Part shown: one piece after another, positions 1 through 6,696 of the stretch
Position numbering within the stretch: position 1 is the first letter of the stretch
How the letters are laid out: each line of letters starts with the position of its first letter
Assembly (NCBI GenBank): GCA_030538175.1
Contig: JAUNUL010000111.1
Location: 1 to 8,712 of the forward strand
From: Propionibacteriaceae bacterium
GTDB taxonomy: Bacteria; Actinomycetota; Actinomycetes; Propionibacteriales; Propionibacteriaceae
Length of the DNA: 8,712 nt
Direction: 5' to 3'
Program-made: the position numbers and the translations under genes
Notes under the pieces: generated by a model
Database searches by the model: none
Told to the model about the DNA's origin: nothing
Seen by the model: the letters and a program-made list of their open reading frames with translations, nothing else

Positions 1-538
<538 letters not shown>

Positions 539-545
539 CCCGGAC

Positions 546-563
546 TGTCAGCGCTCGCTGACA
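546..563 (+). repeat. Small perfect inverted repeat after ilvC
   Basis: Arms TGTCAGCG (546-553) and CGCTGACA (556-563) are perfect complements with only two bases between them, so the RNA would form about a 7-bp stem with a 4-nt loop. It starts 8 nt after the ilvC stop. No T-run follows. It may protect the 3' end or add to the terminator at 578-615, but could also be chance. Confidence 0.5.
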
Positions 564-577
564 CGGTGGGTTGACTG

Positions 578-615
578 AAACGGCCCCGTTGGAAGTGATT
601 CCGGCGGGGTCGTTT
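578..615 (+). terminator. Hairpin terminator of ilvC
   Basis: A nearly continuous 17-bp stem runs from 578-594 to 599-615. The outer AAACGGCCCCG (578-588) pairs with CGGGGTCGTTT (605-615) with one G-U wobble, two U-G wobbles follow, and the inner GGAA pairs with TTCC around the tetraloop GTGA (595-598), which fits the stable GNRA class. The stem is flanked by A on the left and T on the right (TTTGTCT), so the distal arm ends in a short T-rich stretch rather than a full U-tract. It lies 39 nt past the ilvC stop. This is the strongest hairpin seen in the window and a good intrinsic terminator candidate. Confidence 0.8.
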
Positions 616-661
616 GTCTGCCCCGGATCGATGGGTGGGTGGGAGATCCGAGCCGTGGGGC

Positions 662-665
662 AGGA
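662..665 (+). promoter_or_regulatory. Ribosome binding site deciding the start at 674
   Basis: AGGA at 662-665 lies 8 nt before the ATG at 674, a normal Shine-Dalgarno distance. An in-frame ATG at 665 overlaps this motif and would have GGGGCAGG directly abutting it, which is too close, so 674 is preferred. No convincing -10 was found between the ilvC terminator and this site. Confidence 0.5.
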
Positions 666-673
666 TGGTGCCC

Positions 674-1246
674 ATGCCGGATCCCGCCCCCCAGCCCGCC
701 CGGACCGTACGCCGCACCCCGCGGCAACGCCGCCGACGCAACATCATCGCCCTCATCGTCATGCTCGCTGTGGCTGGGGCCGGACTGATCGCTGTCGGGC
801 TGAACGCGGGCCGTTGGGGTGTGCCGGGTTTCACCTTTACCAACGAGCAGGGCTCCCACTGCCGCAATCGGTGGTTGGGGCACGAATGTTCGACGCTGAC
901 GCTGGCTGACGTGCAGAGCCACGTCCGGGCTGACCTGCCCGAGGGGACGCGGCTGCTCAGCGGCACCTGGCGGCAGACCCACGACTATGAGCTGGTCGCC
1001 CGGTTGGTGTATCCCCGGGCGGGCGCGCGGGCGGGGTGGGAGGCGTTGACCGAGAAGTACGGCGCCTGTCACGAGCGGGTGCCAAGCCCACTCGATCTCG
1101 AGTCAGGACTCTCCGGGCTGTGCGTGATGACCAATCTCGGTGGGTTCGCCGCAGGCACGGCGCCGGATTCGGAAGTGTGGCGCGTGGCGACAGCAACCCA
1201 AGCTGATGGCGACACGGTGGTCGACTTGCTGATCCGCAGTCGCTGA
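674..1246 (+). CDS. Membrane-anchored protein of unknown function with four extracytoplasmic cysteines
   Basis: I do not recognise the family. The 190-residue product (from ATG 674) begins with a proline-rich then Arg-rich cytoplasmic stretch (residues 1-22, with RQRRRR at 17-22), followed by one hydrophobic helix at about 24-43. The positive-inside rule puts the remaining ~145 residues outside the membrane. There is no lipobox cysteine and no obvious signal-peptidase site, so a type II membrane anchor is more likely than secretion. The outer part has four cysteines (C63, C72, C132, C150), which could form two disulfides, and no catalytic motif I can name. The gene stands alone between the ilvC terminator and a terminator-like hairpin shared with leuB, and has no clear promoter of its own. 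Codon use resembles the neighbours. A coding role is supported by G/C-rich third positions, a plausible Shine-Dalgarno and an orderly TM-plus-domain layout. The start could instead be ATG 665. Confidence 0.75.
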   Translation: MPDPAPQPARTVRRTPRQRRRRNIIALIVMLAVAGAGLIAVGLNAGRWGVPGFTFTNEQGSHCRNRWLGHECSTLTLADVQSHVRADLPEGTRLLSGTWRQTHDYELVARLVYPRAGARAGWEALTEKYGACHERVPSPLDLESGLSGLCVMTNLGGFAAGTAPDSEVWRVATATQADGDTVVDLLIRSR

Positions 1247-1257
1247 CCTTCACAACG

Positions 1258-1293
1258 CACGAGCGCCGCCGGGTTTCTCCAGCGGCGCTCGTG
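1258..1293. terminator. Terminator-like hairpin between convergent genes
   Basis: Perfect 12-bp arms CACGAGCGCCGC (1258-1269) and GCGGCGCTCGTG (1282-1293) flank a 12-nt loop. It starts 12 nt after the stop of the unknown membrane protein and lies 34 nt past the leuB stop on the other strand, so it could end both transcripts. There is no U-run on either side, so it may act as a GC-stem terminator of the kind proposed in actinobacteria, or simply as a 3' stabilising hairpin. Confidence 0.75.
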
Positions 1294-1327
1294 TCGGTGT
1301 TTCGGGTGAGCTCCCGGTCCGTCGGAC

Positions 1328-2395
1328 TCAGAGGCGAGCGGCGATCGCATCACCGATGCCGGCGGTGGTGCGACGCTCCCCGCGACGCTCGGCGATGTCG
1401 GCGTTCACGGCCTCCTCGATGCGACGTGCTTCATCGCCGCGGCCGAGGTGATCGAGCATCATCGCGGTCGACAGGATGGCCGCCGTCGGGTCGGCCAGCT
1501 GCTGGCCGGCGATGTCGGGCGCGGAGCCGTGCACGGGCTCGAACATCGACGGGAAGAGGCCCTCAGGGTTGATGTTGCCGCTGGCGGCAAGACCGATGCC
1601 ACCGGTGACCGCACCGGCGAGGTCGGTGAGGATGTCGCCGAACAGGTTGTCGGTGACGATGACGTCAAACCGCGCGGGGTCGGTCGCCAGGAAGATCGTG
1701 GCCGCATCAATGTGCAGATAGTCGGTGCGGACCTGCGGATATTCCGCGGCGATCTCCTCGAAATAGCGACGCCACAGGCCACCGGCGTTCACGAGCACGT
1801 TGTGCTTGTGGACCAACGTGATGTGGTTGCGGCGCTTGGTGGCGCGCACGAACGCGTCACGGATGATGCGCTCGACGCCGAGGGCGGTGTTGACGCTGAC
1901 CTCAGTGGCGATCTCGTTCGCGGTGCCTTGGCGGACGACGCCACCGTTGCCGCAATAGAGGCCTTCGGTGCCCTCGCGCACGATGAGGAAGTCCACTTCC
2001 TTGCCGTCGAGGACGTGATCGGCCAGCGGCACCGGCATGCCGGGATAGATCTTCGAGGGCCGCAGGTTCACGTAGTGATCAAAGAGGAACCGCAGGCGCA
2101 GCAGCAGGCCCCGCTCCAGGATGCCCGACGGCACGCGGGTGTCCCCGGGGGCGGCACCCACGGCGCCGAGCAGGATCACATCGGCCTGCTTCAGTTCCTC
2201 GACCACAGAATCCGGCAGTACTTCGCCCGTGCGCAGCCAACGCTCCGCGCCGAGGTCATAGTCCACCTTTTCGAAGGCGTCAGCACCGGCGACCGCGTCC
2301 AGGACCTTGAGGCCCTCAGCGACCACTTCCGGCCCGATTCCGTCCCCACCGATGACAGCCAGGGTGGGCTTGCTCTTGTTCAGGTTCGTCGACAC
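1328..2395 (-). CDS. leuB: 3-isopropylmalate dehydrogenase
   Basis: Oxidises and decarboxylates (2R,3S)-3-isopropylmalate to 2-oxoisocaproate with NAD+, the third step of leucine synthesis, in the cytosol. The 355-residue length is typical. Visible landmarks in order are: the N-terminal [11 protein letters not shown] (14-24), substrate arginines R102, R112 (NLRP) and R140 (VRE), Y147, the catalytic lysine K197 in HKHN, metal-binding aspartates D230, D254 and D258 ([10 protein letters not shown]), and the NAD-binding HGSAPDIAG loop (289-297). The start is GTG at 2393-2395. It has no Shine-Dalgarno, but TACATT on the coding strand ends 7 nt before it, so a leaderless transcript is likely. It is divergent from ilvE. 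With cimA nearby, the same enzyme probably also oxidises 3-methylmalate to 2-oxobutyrate, as LeuB does in known citramalate routes; that substrate use is inference. A tartrate or isocitrate dehydrogenase relative is possible but far less likely. Confidence 0.95.
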   Translation of the reverse strand: MSTNLNKSKPTLAVIGGDGIGPEVVAEGLKVLDAVAGADAFEKVDYDLGAERWLRTGEVLPDSVVEELKQADVILLGAVGAAPGDTRVPSGILERGLLLRLRFLFDHYVNLRPSKIYPGMPVPLADHVLDGKEVDFLIVREGTEGLYCGNGGVVRQGTANEIATEVSVNTALGVERIIRDAFVRATKRRNHITLVHKHNVLVNAGGLWRRYFEEIAAEYPQVRTDYLHIDAATIFLATDPARFDVIVTDNLFGDILTDLAGAVTGGIGLAASGNINPEGLFPSMFEPVHGSAPDIAGQQLADPTAAILSTAMMLDHLGRGDEARRIEEAVNADIAERRGERRTTAGIGDAIAARL

Positions 2396-2408
2396 CAGAG
2401 GAAATGTA
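2396..2408 (-). promoter_or_regulatory. leuB leaderless promoter (-10 element)
   Basis: On the minus strand TACATT (plus-strand 2403-2408) fits the TANNNT -10 pattern and is followed by 7 nt and then the GTG start. Transcription would start at or next to the start codon. No clear -35 hexamer is seen. Confidence 0.5.
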
Positions 2409-2454
2409 GTGACCGGGGGAGGACTCGGGCGCTGATCTCAGGAATCCCGGTCAC
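2409..2454. promoter_or_regulatory. Perfect 9-bp inverted repeat in the leuB/ilvE divergent region
   Basis: GTGACCGGG (2409-2417) and CCCGGTCAC (2446-2454) are exact reverse complements separated by 28 bases, with arm centres about 37 bp apart. The left arm directly abuts the leuB -10 element. The right arm lies about 33 bp upstream of the ilvE -10. A dimeric or tetrameric regulator controlling both branched-chain genes would fit this placement. The regulator is not identifiable from the window. Confidence 0.4.
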
Positions 2455-2486
2455 AGGTGTACGCGGAATTCCTCCGAGTCATGCGA

Positions 2487-2499
2487 TATGTTCCCGCCC
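2487..2499 (+). promoter_or_regulatory. ilvE leaderless promoter (-10 element)
   Basis: TATGTT (2487-2492) fits TANNNT and is followed by CCCGCCC (7 nt) and the ATG at 2500. There is no purine-rich ribosome site. This layout argues against the ATG at 2488, which would lie inside the -10 element. A -35 is not evident. Confidence 0.5.
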
Positions 2500-3591
2500 A
2501 TGACCCTGAACTTCGATGTCCGCCCCAACCCGCAGCCGCGGTCCGCACAGGACCGGGCCGCCATCCTGGCCGATCCGGGGTTTGGGACGAGGTTCACCGA
2601 CCACATGGCCGTGGCCACTTGGACTGCCGCCGACGGCTGGCATGACTCCGCGGTGGTGCCCTATGGCCCGTTCACCCTCGACCCGGCGGCCGCGATGCTG
2701 CACTATGCCCAAGGCGTGTTCGAGGGACTGAAGGCCTATCGGCACCCCGACGGCTCCATCTGGTTCTTCCGCGCCGAGGCGAACGCGCTGCGGTTCCAAC
2801 GGTCTGCCCGACGGCTGGGGCTGCCCGAACTGCCGGTGGAGGACTTCCTGGAGAGCCTTCAGGCGCTGGTCCGCGCTGACCACGCGTGGGTCCCGGACCC
2901 CGCCGGCGGCGAGGCCAGCCTCTATCTGCGGCCCTACATGTTCGCCTCCGAGGCTTTCCTCGGGGTCCGGGCGGCTCACCATGTCACGTACGCCGCGATC
3001 GCGAGCCCGGCCGGCGCCTATTTCGCCTCCGGGGTCAAGCCGGTGTCGATCTGGATCACCACGAAGTATTCGCGGGCGGGTGCTGGCGGCACGGGGTCGG
3101 CCAAGTGCGGGGGCAACTATGCGTCGTCGCTGCTGGCCCAGGAAGAGGCCGCCCGCAACAACTGCGCACAGGTTCTGTTCGCCGATGCCGGTCGCCACGA
3201 GTTCGTCGAGGAACTCGGGGGCATGAACATCTGGTTCGTCCGCGGCGATGAGCTGGTCACCCCGGGGCTGACCGACTCCATCCTCGAAGGCGTGACCCGT
3301 TCCTCGATCCTGACGTTGGCGACCCGGATGGGCCTGCGGCCGGTCGAGCGCTCGGTGGGACTGACCGAACTGCTCGAAGGCATCAGCGATCGGTCGATCA
3401 CCGAGGTCTTCGCCTGCGGGACTGCTGCCGTCATCACGCCGATCGGTCGGTTCGCCGATGAGTCCGGTCGGGATTACACGGTCGGTGACGGTTCCGTCGG
3501 ACAGACCACATCCGCGCTCCGGCAGGCCCTCCTGGACGTCCAGTTCGGCCGGGCCGAGGACACCGAGGGTTGGCTGACGAAGGTCTGCTGA
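2500..3591 (+). CDS. ilvE: Branched-chain amino acid aminotransferase (PLP class IV)
   Basis: Transfers the amino group between glutamate and the 2-oxo acids of valine, leucine and isoleucine, the last step of their synthesis and the first of their breakdown. From ATG 2500 it has 363 residues, normal for the larger BCAT type found in actinobacteria and eukaryotes. Landmarks: FEGLKAYR (74-81), LYLRPYMFAS (141-150), the PLP-forming lysine K202 in SAKCGGNYA, the PLP ring-nitrogen glutamate around E237 in EFVEELGGMN, and the phosphate-binding GTAA loop at 307-310. The CxxC redox pair of mammalian BCATs is absent. An in-frame ATG four codons upstream (2488) would give 367 residues, but it falls inside the probable -10, so 2500 is chosen. 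It lies divergent to leuB and 76 bp ahead of cimA on the same strand, so the two may be cotranscribed. D-amino-acid transaminase and aminodeoxychorismate lyase share the fold but are shorter. Confidence 0.95.
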   Translation: MTLNFDVRPNPQPRSAQDRAAILADPGFGTRFTDHMAVATWTAADGWHDSAVVPYGPFTLDPAAAMLHYAQGVFEGLKAYRHPDGSIWFFRAEANALRFQRSARRLGLPELPVEDFLESLQALVRADHAWVPDPAGGEASLYLRPYMFASEAFLGVRAAHHVTYAAIASPAGAYFASGVKPVSIWITTKYSRAGAGGTGSAKCGGNYASSLLAQEEAARNNCAQVLFADAGRHEFVEELGGMNIWFVRGDELVTPGLTDSILEGVTRSSILTLATRMGLRPVERSVGLTELLEGISDRSITEVFACGTAAVITPIGRFADESGRDYTVGDGSVGQTTSALRQALLDVQFGRAEDTEGWLTKVC

Positions 3592-3612
3592 CGCCGATCA
3601 CGCACCGCGAGG

Positions 3613-3627
3613 TCTCAGCCCCTGAGA
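3613..3627 (+). repeat. Short hairpin in the ilvE-cimA gap
   Basis: TCTCAG (3613-3618) and CTGAGA (3622-3627) form a 6-bp stem around CCC. No T-run follows. It is too weak to call a terminator and may be chance or a minor mRNA-processing or stability element between ilvE and cimA. Confidence 0.25.
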
Positions 3628-3655
3628 GGGACTGGCCAGATGTTGAGCGGCTGAC

Positions 3656-3667
3656 CACACTGGGCGG
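3656..3667 (+). promoter_or_regulatory. Weak candidate -10 before cimA
   Basis: CACACT (3656-3661) keeps the A at position 2 and T at position 6 of a -10 hexamer and ends 6 nt before the GTG at 3668, the same spacing as at the other starts here. It is a poor match, and cimA also lacks a Shine-Dalgarno, so how it is translated is unresolved. Confidence 0.2.
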
Positions 3668-5275
3668 GTGACCCTCAGCCAGGATTTCTATGCCCTTCCC
3701 TCGCTCGTAGCCCCGGAGACCTTCCAGGTCTATGACACGACGCTGCGCGATGGAGCGCAGCAGGAGGGCCTGCGCCTGACGGTCGCGGACAAGCTGAAGA
3801 TCGCCCGGCACCTGGATGATTTCGGTGTCACGTTCATCGAGGGTGGCTGGCCGGGAGCAAACCCGGGGGACACCGCATTCTTCGAAGCGGTCCGGGCCGG
3901 TGAGATCACGCTCAAGCATTCCCTCCTCTCGGCCTTCGGTTCCACCCGCCGGGTGGGGCGTGCTGCCGCCGACGACCCGATGGTCGCAGCCGTCCGTGAC
4001 TCCGGCGCTCCCGTCGCCTGTCTGGTCGCCAAGAGCCATGTTCGCCATGTCGAGCTGGCGCTGCGTACGACGCTGGCGGAGAACCTGGAGATGATCGCGG
4101 ATACGGTCACTCACCTGGTCGCCGAGGGGCAGCGGGTCTTCCTGGACGCCGAGCACTTTTTCGACGGCTACCGGACCGACCGCAACTATTCCCTCGAGGT
4201 GATCCGCACTGCCGCGGATGCCGGTGCCGAAGCCGTCGTCCTCTGTGACACCAACGGCGGCATGCTGCCCTCCTGGATGCCGGACATCGTCGGCGATGCG
4301 GGGGAGGTCGGCATTGACCTGGGCATCCACTGCCACAACGACTCCGGCTGCGCTGTCGCCAACACCATCGCCGCGGTCGAGGCGGGGGCCGTGCACGTGC
4401 AGGGCACGATCAACGGCTATGGCGAGCGCACAGGCAATGCCGACCTGGTGCAGGTCGTGGCGAACCTGGAGCTGAAATACGGCTGGGAGGTCCTGCCCCC
4501 CGGCGCGTTGGCCGAGGCAACCCGGATCTCGCATGCGATCGCCGCGCTCACCAACAGCCCCAGCGCACCCCGACAGCCATATGTCGGGCAATCGGCGTTC
4601 GCTCACAAGGCTGGCTTGCACGCCTCGGCGGTCCGGGTGGATCCGATGCTCTATCAGCATGTCGACCCCGCCGTCGTCGGCAACGACATGCGCACACTGG
4701 TCTCCGACATGGCCGGGCGTGCCAACATCCAGATGAAGGGCGAGGAACTCGGTTTCGACTTGTCCGACCGGGAGCTGGCGGCGCAGGTCACCGATGTCGT
4801 CAAGCAGCGCGAAGCGGCGGGGTATTCCTATGAATCGGCCGACGCCAGCTTCGAGCTTCTGCTGCGCGATGCCACCGGTCAGTTGCCACGGCCGTTCGTG
4901 GTGCAGAACTGGCGGGTCTATACCCACTCGCACAGCCCCGAGCAGACCGACACCGAGGCGACCGTCAAGCTGACCGCCAAGGACATCGAGCGACTGTTCG
5001 TGGGGGAGGGGAACGGCCCTGTCAACGCCTTGGACCATGCCCTGCGCCGCGCGCTGGCCGATGCCTATCCGCAGGTGCTGGCGTACGACCTCACCGACTA
5101 TCGGGTGCGCATCCTCGACGAGGGCCGCACGACCGACGCGACGGTCCGGGTGCTGATCGACACCACCGACGGCGAGCGGTCCTGGACCACCGTCGGTGTC
5201 GGCGAGAACGTCATCGAGGCGTCCTGGGAGGCCCTCAGCGATGCCTACCTCTATGGGCTGATCACCGAGGGCTGA
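3668..5275 (+). CDS. cimA: (R)-citramalate synthase
   Basis: Condenses acetyl-CoA with pyruvate to (R)-citramalate, the entry to threonine-independent isoleucine synthesis. The 535-residue protein matches the long CimA family rather than LeuA. Its N-terminal TIM-barrel has DTTLRDGAQQEG (23-34, with catalytic R27 and metal-binding D28) and the family-typical EGGWPGANPGD (58-68). Metal-binding histidines are in HCHND (H221, H223), followed by GYGERTGNADL (250-260), and the subdomain signature FAHKAGLHASAVRVDP (311-326) leads to LVSDMAGRANI (344-354). From about 410 to the end is a LeuA-type regulatory domain with VGEGNGPVNALDHALR (445-460), which in relatives binds isoleucine for feedback inhibition. 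The GTG start at 3668 is chosen because it sits just ahead of the conserved N-terminus; no good ribosome site exists. It lies 76 bp after ilvE, forming a branched-chain block with ilvC and leuB. 2-isopropylmalate or homocitrate synthase are less likely on the motifs above. Confidence 0.93.
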   Translation: MTLSQDFYALPSLVAPETFQVYDTTLRDGAQQEGLRLTVADKLKIARHLDDFGVTFIEGGWPGANPGDTAFFEAVRAGEITLKHSLLSAFGSTRRVGRAAADDPMVAAVRDSGAPVACLVAKSHVRHVELALRTTLAENLEMIADTVTHLVAEGQRVFLDAEHFFDGYRTDRNYSLEVIRTAADAGAEAVVLCDTNGGMLPSWMPDIVGDAGEVGIDLGIHCHNDSGCAVANTIAAVEAGAVHVQGTINGYGERTGNADLVQVVANLELKYGWEVLPPGALAEATRISHAIAALTNSPSAPRQPYVGQSAFAHKAGLHASAVRVDPMLYQHVDPAVVGNDMRTLVSDMAGRANIQMKGEELGFDLSDRELAAQVTDVVKQREAAGYSYESADASFELLLRDATGQLPRPFVVQNWRVYTHSHSPEQTDTEATVKLTAKDIERLFVGEGNGPVNALDHALRRALADAYPQVLAYDLTDYRVRILDEGRTTDATVRVLIDTTDGERSWTTVGVGENVIEASWEALSDAYLYGLITEG

Positions 5276-5292
5276 CCCGCAGAACCCGCCAC

Positions 5293-5322
5293 TGCCGGAT
5301 GGTGCCGGACTCTGATGCCGGA
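5293..5322 (+). repeat. Three TGCCGGA direct repeats between cimA and deoA
   Basis: TGCCGGA occurs at 5293-5299, 5303-5309 and 5316-5322 in the 77-bp convergent gap. The spacing (10 and 13 bp) is irregular. No stem-loop with a T-run was found in the gap, so no terminator can be called for either cimA or deoA. The repeats could be chance in GC-rich DNA. Confidence 0.3.
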
Positions 5323-5352
5323 CCCGCCGTTCGGGATCTGCGCAGGGGGCGG

Positions 5353-6648
5353 TTAGCCGATCCTGGCCAGCACGACCGGTGTCGCTGCCGGCAGTTCGTC
5401 GCCGATGGTGAGGGCGTCGGCCAGGTCTGCGAGCGCAGGCTCGAACCGCACGGGCGTATCAGTGTGCAGCGTGAACACCGGATCGCCCCGGCGTACGGCA
5501 TCCCCGGGCCGGACGTGCCACTCCACGCCCGCGCCGGCCTGCACCGGATCCTCCTTGCGGGCCCGCCCGGCACCGAGCCGCCAGGCCGCCAACCCCACCG
5601 AGAGCGCATCGAGGGTCTGGGCGTACCCATCCCGGTCGGCGCGCACGACCTCCGTGTGGCTGGCCACCGGCAGCGCGGCATCAGGGTCACCCGACTGGGC
5701 GGTGATCATGGCCCGCCAGACATCCATGGCCTTCCCCGAGGCCAGCACGTCCGCCGGGTCGATGTCCCCGCGGCCGGCGCCGGCCAACATCTCCCGGGCA
5801 AGGGCCAGCGTCAGCTCGACCACGTCGGCCGGTCCACCGCCGGCGAGCACCTCCACCGATTCCCGGACTTCCAGGGCATTCCCGGCCGTTCGTCCCAAAG
5901 GCGTGGCCATGTCGGTGAGCAGTGCCGTCGTGCGTACGCCGGCATCGGTGCCCAGGCCGACCATCGTGCGGGCCAGCTCTGCGGCCTGCTCGGTGGTCTT
6001 CATGAACGCTCCCGAGCCGACCTTGACGTCGAGAACGAGCGCCCCGGTGCCCTCGGCGATCTTCTTGCTCATGATCGAGCTGGCGATCAACGGGATGGAT
6101 TCCACGGTGCCGGTGACATCGCGCAGGGCGTACAACTTCTTGTCCGCAGGCGCGAGACCCGTGCCGGCGGCGCAGATGACCGCGCCGATCTGGTCGAGGA
6201 TCGCGAGCATCCGCTCGTTGGTCAGGGCTGCCTGCCAACCTGGGATCGATTCGAGCTTGTCGAGGGTGCCGCCGGTGTGGCCGAGCCCTCGCCCGGAGAG
6301 CTGGGGGACCGCCACACCACAGGCGGCGACGAGCGGGGCCAGGGGGAGGGTGATCTTGTCTCCGACCCCGCCGGTGGAGTGCTTGTCGGCGGTGGGTCGG
6401 CCGAGGCTGGCGAAGTTGAGCCGCTCACCGGTGTCGATCATCGCAGCGGTCCACCGGCGCAGCTCGCGCGGCTCGAGACCGTTGAAGAAGATGGCCATCG
6501 CCAGCGCGGACATCTGTTCGTCGGCTATCTGACCGGCCGTGTAGGCCCGGATCAGCCAGTCGATCTGGGGATCGGTGAGGGCGTCGCCGTCCCGTTTGGC
6601 GCGGATCAGGTCGACGGTGTCGAAGCGAGCCATGTCGCTGGTGTTCAT
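5353..6648 (-). CDS. deoA: Thymidine phosphorylase / pyrimidine-nucleoside phosphorylase
   Basis: Splits thymidine (and, in the broader Pdp type, uridine) with phosphate into the free base and (deoxy)ribose 1-phosphate, a cytosolic pyrimidine salvage step. From the ATG at 6646-6648 it has 431 residues, close to the usual length. Domains in order: N-terminal alpha domain, phosphate-binding KHSTGGVGDK (89-98), SGRGLGHTGGTLDKLE (118-133), base-binding R176, S191 and K195 (the counterparts of R171, S186 and K190 of the E. coli enzyme), LVLDVKVGSGAFMK (204-217), and a C-terminal PYNP domain. The frame is open 11 codons further upstream, to 6681, but that part runs through the probable promoter and is poorly conserved in character, so the ATG at 6648 is preferred. 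It has no Shine-Dalgarno; CATACT ends 7 nt before the ATG, suggesting a leaderless mRNA. It is divergent from the FAH-family gene and convergent with cimA, with no other deo genes in view. Anthranilate phosphoribosyltransferase shares the fold but lacks these motifs. Confidence 0.95.
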   Translation of the reverse strand: MNTSDMARFDTVDLIRAKRDGDALTDPQIDWLIRAYTAGQIADEQMSALAMAIFFNGLEPRELRRWTAAMIDTGERLNFASLGRPTADKHSTGGVGDKITLPLAPLVAACGVAVPQLSGRGLGHTGGTLDKLESIPGWQAALTNERMLAILDQIGAVICAAGTGLAPADKKLYALRDVTGTVESIPLIASSIMSKKIAEGTGALVLDVKVGSGAFMKTTEQAAELARTMVGLGTDAGVRTTALLTDMATPLGRTAGNALEVRESVEVLAGGGPADVVELTLALAREMLAGAGRGDIDPADVLASGKAMDVWRAMITAQSGDPDAALPVASHTEVVRADRDGYAQTLDALSVGLAAWRLGAGRARKEDPVQAGAGVEWHVRPGDAVRRGDPVFTLHTDTPVRFEPALADLADALTIGDELPAATPVVLARIG

Positions 6649-6661
6649 GGGTGGCAGTATG
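6649..6661 (-). promoter_or_regulatory. deoA leaderless promoter (-10 element)
   Basis: On the minus strand CATACT (plus-strand 6656-6661) matches four of six TATAAT positions, including A2 and T6, and is followed by GCCACCC (7 nt) and the ATG. There is no Shine-Dalgarno. A -35 is not obvious; by spacing it would fall near 6679-6684, inside the opposite promoter. Confidence 0.45.
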
Positions 6662-6680
6662 CCGGTCCCGGCAGCCGGCA
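6660..6680. promoter_or_regulatory. Symmetrical GCCGG/CCGGC operator candidate between deoA and the FAH-family gene
   Basis: TGCCGG (6660-6665) and CCGGCA (6675-6680) form an inverted repeat, and inside it GCCGG (6661-6665) also pairs with CCGGC (6668-6672) around TC. The set lies almost exactly between the two -10 elements, one end touching the deoA -10. A bound repressor or activator there could act on both genes. GC-rich palindromes arise easily by chance in such a genome, so confidence is moderate at best. Confidence 0.35.
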
Positions 6681-6684
6681 CCTA

Positions 6685-6696
6685 TAGGGTGGGGGA
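6685..6696 (+). promoter_or_regulatory. FAH-family/gltX promoter (-10 element)
   Basis: TAGGGT (6685-6690) fits TANNNT, overlapped by TATAGG (6683-6688). Six bases (GGGGGA) separate it from the ATG at 6697. The GGGGGA could pair with 16S rRNA but touches the start codon, too close for a normal ribosome site, so a leaderless start is the simpler reading. This promoter would drive both this gene and gltX. Confidence 0.5.

Noticed and set aside
624..650. CGGATC / GATCCG inverted repeat ahead of the unknown membrane gene
   Set aside because: Only six bases per arm with 15 between and no promoter nearby; likely chance.
614..673. Longer start (TTG at 614) for the unknown membrane protein
   Set aside because: It would begin inside the ilvC terminator stem and has no ribosome site; ATG 674 has AGGA at 8 nt.
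1448..2503. Long plus-strand open frame opposite leuB
   Set aside because: It is the antisense shadow of leuB, caused by the strong third-position GC bias. It has no protein-family motifs and overlaps the clear dehydrogenase gene entirely.
3592..3667. Possible attenuator or T-box leader before cimA
   Set aside because: The gap is only 76 bp, with one 6-bp hairpin, no T-run, no leader peptide rich in branched-chain codons and no T-box-like sequence.
3434..5038. 534-codon minus-strand open frame opposite cimA and the end of ilvE
   Set aside because: Spans two well-identified genes on the other strand, has low-complexity composition and no recognisable domain; a typical antisense artefact in GC-rich DNA.
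5293..5322. TGCCGGA repeats as a binding array linked to the TGCCGG half-sites at the deoA promoter
   Set aside because: The hexamer also occurs inside deoA coding DNA and is common in GC-rich sequence, and the spacing is irregular, so a regulatory link is not supported.
5299..6687. 462-codon plus-strand open frame opposite deoA
   Set aside because: Antisense shadow of deoA with Gly/Arg-rich, featureless translation; the minus-strand thymidine phosphorylase motifs are unmistakable.
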